From contig LARN01000016.1 in assembly GCA_000980495.1 (NCBI GenBank), positions 1 to 41,340 on the forward strand: a stretch of 41,340 nucleotides of DNA. Direction: 5' to 3'. This document shows, one piece after another, positions 40,520-41,340 of this stretch. Below the pieces are notes generated by a model that saw only the letters and a list, made by a program, of their open reading frames with translations, was not told the DNA's origin and did not search any database. The translations under genes were made by a program, and so were the position numbers. Positions within the stretch are counted from its first letter, which is position 1. The number at the start of each line of letters is the position of its first letter. Source of the DNA: Acinetobacter sp. N54.MGS-139. Its GTDB lineage: Bacteria; Pseudomonadota; Gammaproteobacteria; Burkholderiales; Burkholderiaceae_F.

Positions 40520-41340
40520 ATGTATTTAGTAATCCGAGGAGACCGGCTCTACGAAGGCTATTCGATCGTCTATACGACTAAGTCCGGGAAAAAGTCCACA
40601 AAAGGCTGCATCGGAAAAGCCTTGGGAAGTAAGTCAGAGTTACTTGCTAAGGATCCTTTGGCTCTAGAAAAACTCCGCGCTGAACTAAAGAAAAGATCCG
40701 CACCCAATCAAGCTACCGAGAGAGCAAAGCAGCTTTTAGAGGAAATTCCGAAGAAGCGTCCGTCTCTTCCGTATGCCGGAGAGCCGGTGCTTTGTTACGC
40801 AAACTACATCCTCAAGCCCATCTGGAATGAAACCCTCAAGCTCAAAGCATTGGTTCGGTATCAGCAATCCAAGACCGATATTGAATTTGATGCCGAGGCA
40901 CTGCTTTGGCAGACGGTTGTCAACAGAATCGTCTCCCCGAGCTCTCATCTGAAACATTACCGCTCTCAAACGAATTGGCTTGGAAATTCCTTGGCCGAGA
41001 CTAATTTAAGAAGCCTTTACCGGATGCTTTCCTTTGCCGCTCGGATTAAAAAACCTATTCTGCGAGGTCTGAATAAAGCTTTGAATCAAGCAATGCCTCG
41101 TGATTTATCCGTGGTCTTTTACGACGTAACAAATACCTGGTTTGAAACGGTCTGGGACGATGAGCACCAGTGGGCAATGGAAGTAGAAAAGCAGCTCAGT
41201 GCGCTTCCTTCAGGAGCCACCTCTGAAGAGAGAAGACAGCTCATTGAGAAGCTTGAAAGAGCCAGAACAATCTCTCTACGCATGAGAGGACCGTCGAAAG
41301 AATGCAGAAAGGATCCGATCGTCTCCATAGCGATGGTTGT
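40520..41340 (+). CDS. IS1634 family (DDE) transposase, N-terminal part
   Basis: An open frame begins at ATG 40520 (GAGG at 40509-40512) and is uninterrupted to the window end, giving 273 residues. The N-terminal MYLVIRGDRLYEGYS recalls IS1634-type transposases, and VVFYDVTNTWFE around Asp202 is the first catalytic-Asp strand (YDVT-type) of IS4/IS1634 DDE enzymes. The remaining DDE residues must be beyond the edge, so I cannot tell whether the element is intact. Codon use is not visibly different from the host. Confidence 0.8.
   Translation, partial: MYLVIRGDRLYEGYSIVYTTKSGKKSTKGCIGKALGSKSELLAKDPLALEKLRAELKKRSAPNQATERAKQLLEEIPKKRPSLPYAGEPVLCYANYILKPIWNETLKLKALVRYQQSKTDIEFDAEALLWQTVVNRIVSPSSHLKHYRSQTNWLGNSLAETNLRSLYRMLSFAARIKKPILRGLNKALNQAMPRDLSVVFYDVTNTWFETVWDDEHQWAMEVEKQLSALPSGATSEERRQLIEKLERARTISLRMRGPSKECRKDPIVSIAMV

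Larger units (their letters stand above)
40400..41340 (+). mobile_element. IS1634-type insertion sequence, left part, cut by the window end
   Basis: The left end is not defined by a recognised inverted repeat. A hairpin (TTCGGAGT 40400-40407 / ACTCCGAA 40422-40429) precedes the transposase, as is common for elements that shield themselves from read-through. Two tandem copies of ATAGCGAATT (40462-40471, 40473-40482) and an extended -10 promoter follow. The right end lies beyond the window. Confidence 0.5.

Overview
The window looks like a chromosomal segment from an anaerobic or microaerophilic betaproteobacterium of the Sutterellaceae type (Sutterella, Parasutterella and relatives). This is inferred from gene content, not from a search. 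The supporting signs are a five-gene 2-oxoacid:acceptor oxidoreductase / ADP-forming acyl-CoA synthetase operon, secreted flavin reductases and cytochromes, class I fumarase, a ferredoxin / ferredoxin reductase / RsxB / endonuclease III cluster, and balanced base composition with AT-rich intergenic gaps.

Layout. Position 1 lies in the last ~50 nt of a 5S rRNA, so the window starts at the end of an rRNA operon. Next come, all on +, class I fumarase (366-2015), a DUF401 membrane protein, a large Upf1-like superfamily 1 helicase, RarD-type and MarC-type membrane proteins. A bidirectional terminator separates these from a five-gene minus-strand operon (14894 to 8188): ADP-forming acetate-CoA ligase, then gamma, alpha and beta subunits of a 2-oxoacid:ferredoxin-type oxidoreductase, then an FAD/NAD(P)/4Fe-4S electron-transfer subunit. 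Together they could turn pyruvate (or another 2-oxoacid) into acid plus ATP while reducing NAD(P).

A ~600-nt AT-rich gap ends in a very small membrane-protein gene (37 aa) with its own promoter, Shine-Dalgarno and terminator. A minus-strand pair follows: a Tat-exported FMN hydroxyacid dehydrogenase and a secreted triheme cytochrome c, divergent from a ModE-like regulator. Then come tRNA-Arg(CCT), a MarR regulator and a cupin gene that share an operator motif, a DAACS-family symporter with altered binding residues, an unknown protein, topoisomerase IV (parE, parC), and a YpfJ-type zinc metallopeptidase.

The last third holds a molbindin (TOBE) gene remnant, a secreted double-FMN-domain flavin reductase, a PLP aminotransferase with a terminator in its leader, htpG with a probable heat-shock promoter, a spermidine-synthase-like protein, the fdxA-fpr-rsxB-nth operon, pncB, an Na+/H+ antiporter, and the start of an IS1634-type transposase cut by the window end.

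Main points for a second look: the exported hydroxyacid dehydrogenase/cytochrome pair, the secreted reductase whose active site is not that of a fumarate reductase, the attenuator-like leader of the aminotransferase, the leaderless MarR gene with its paired operators, the 37-aa membrane protein, and the symporter with a Glu where the family has its substrate-selecting Arg.
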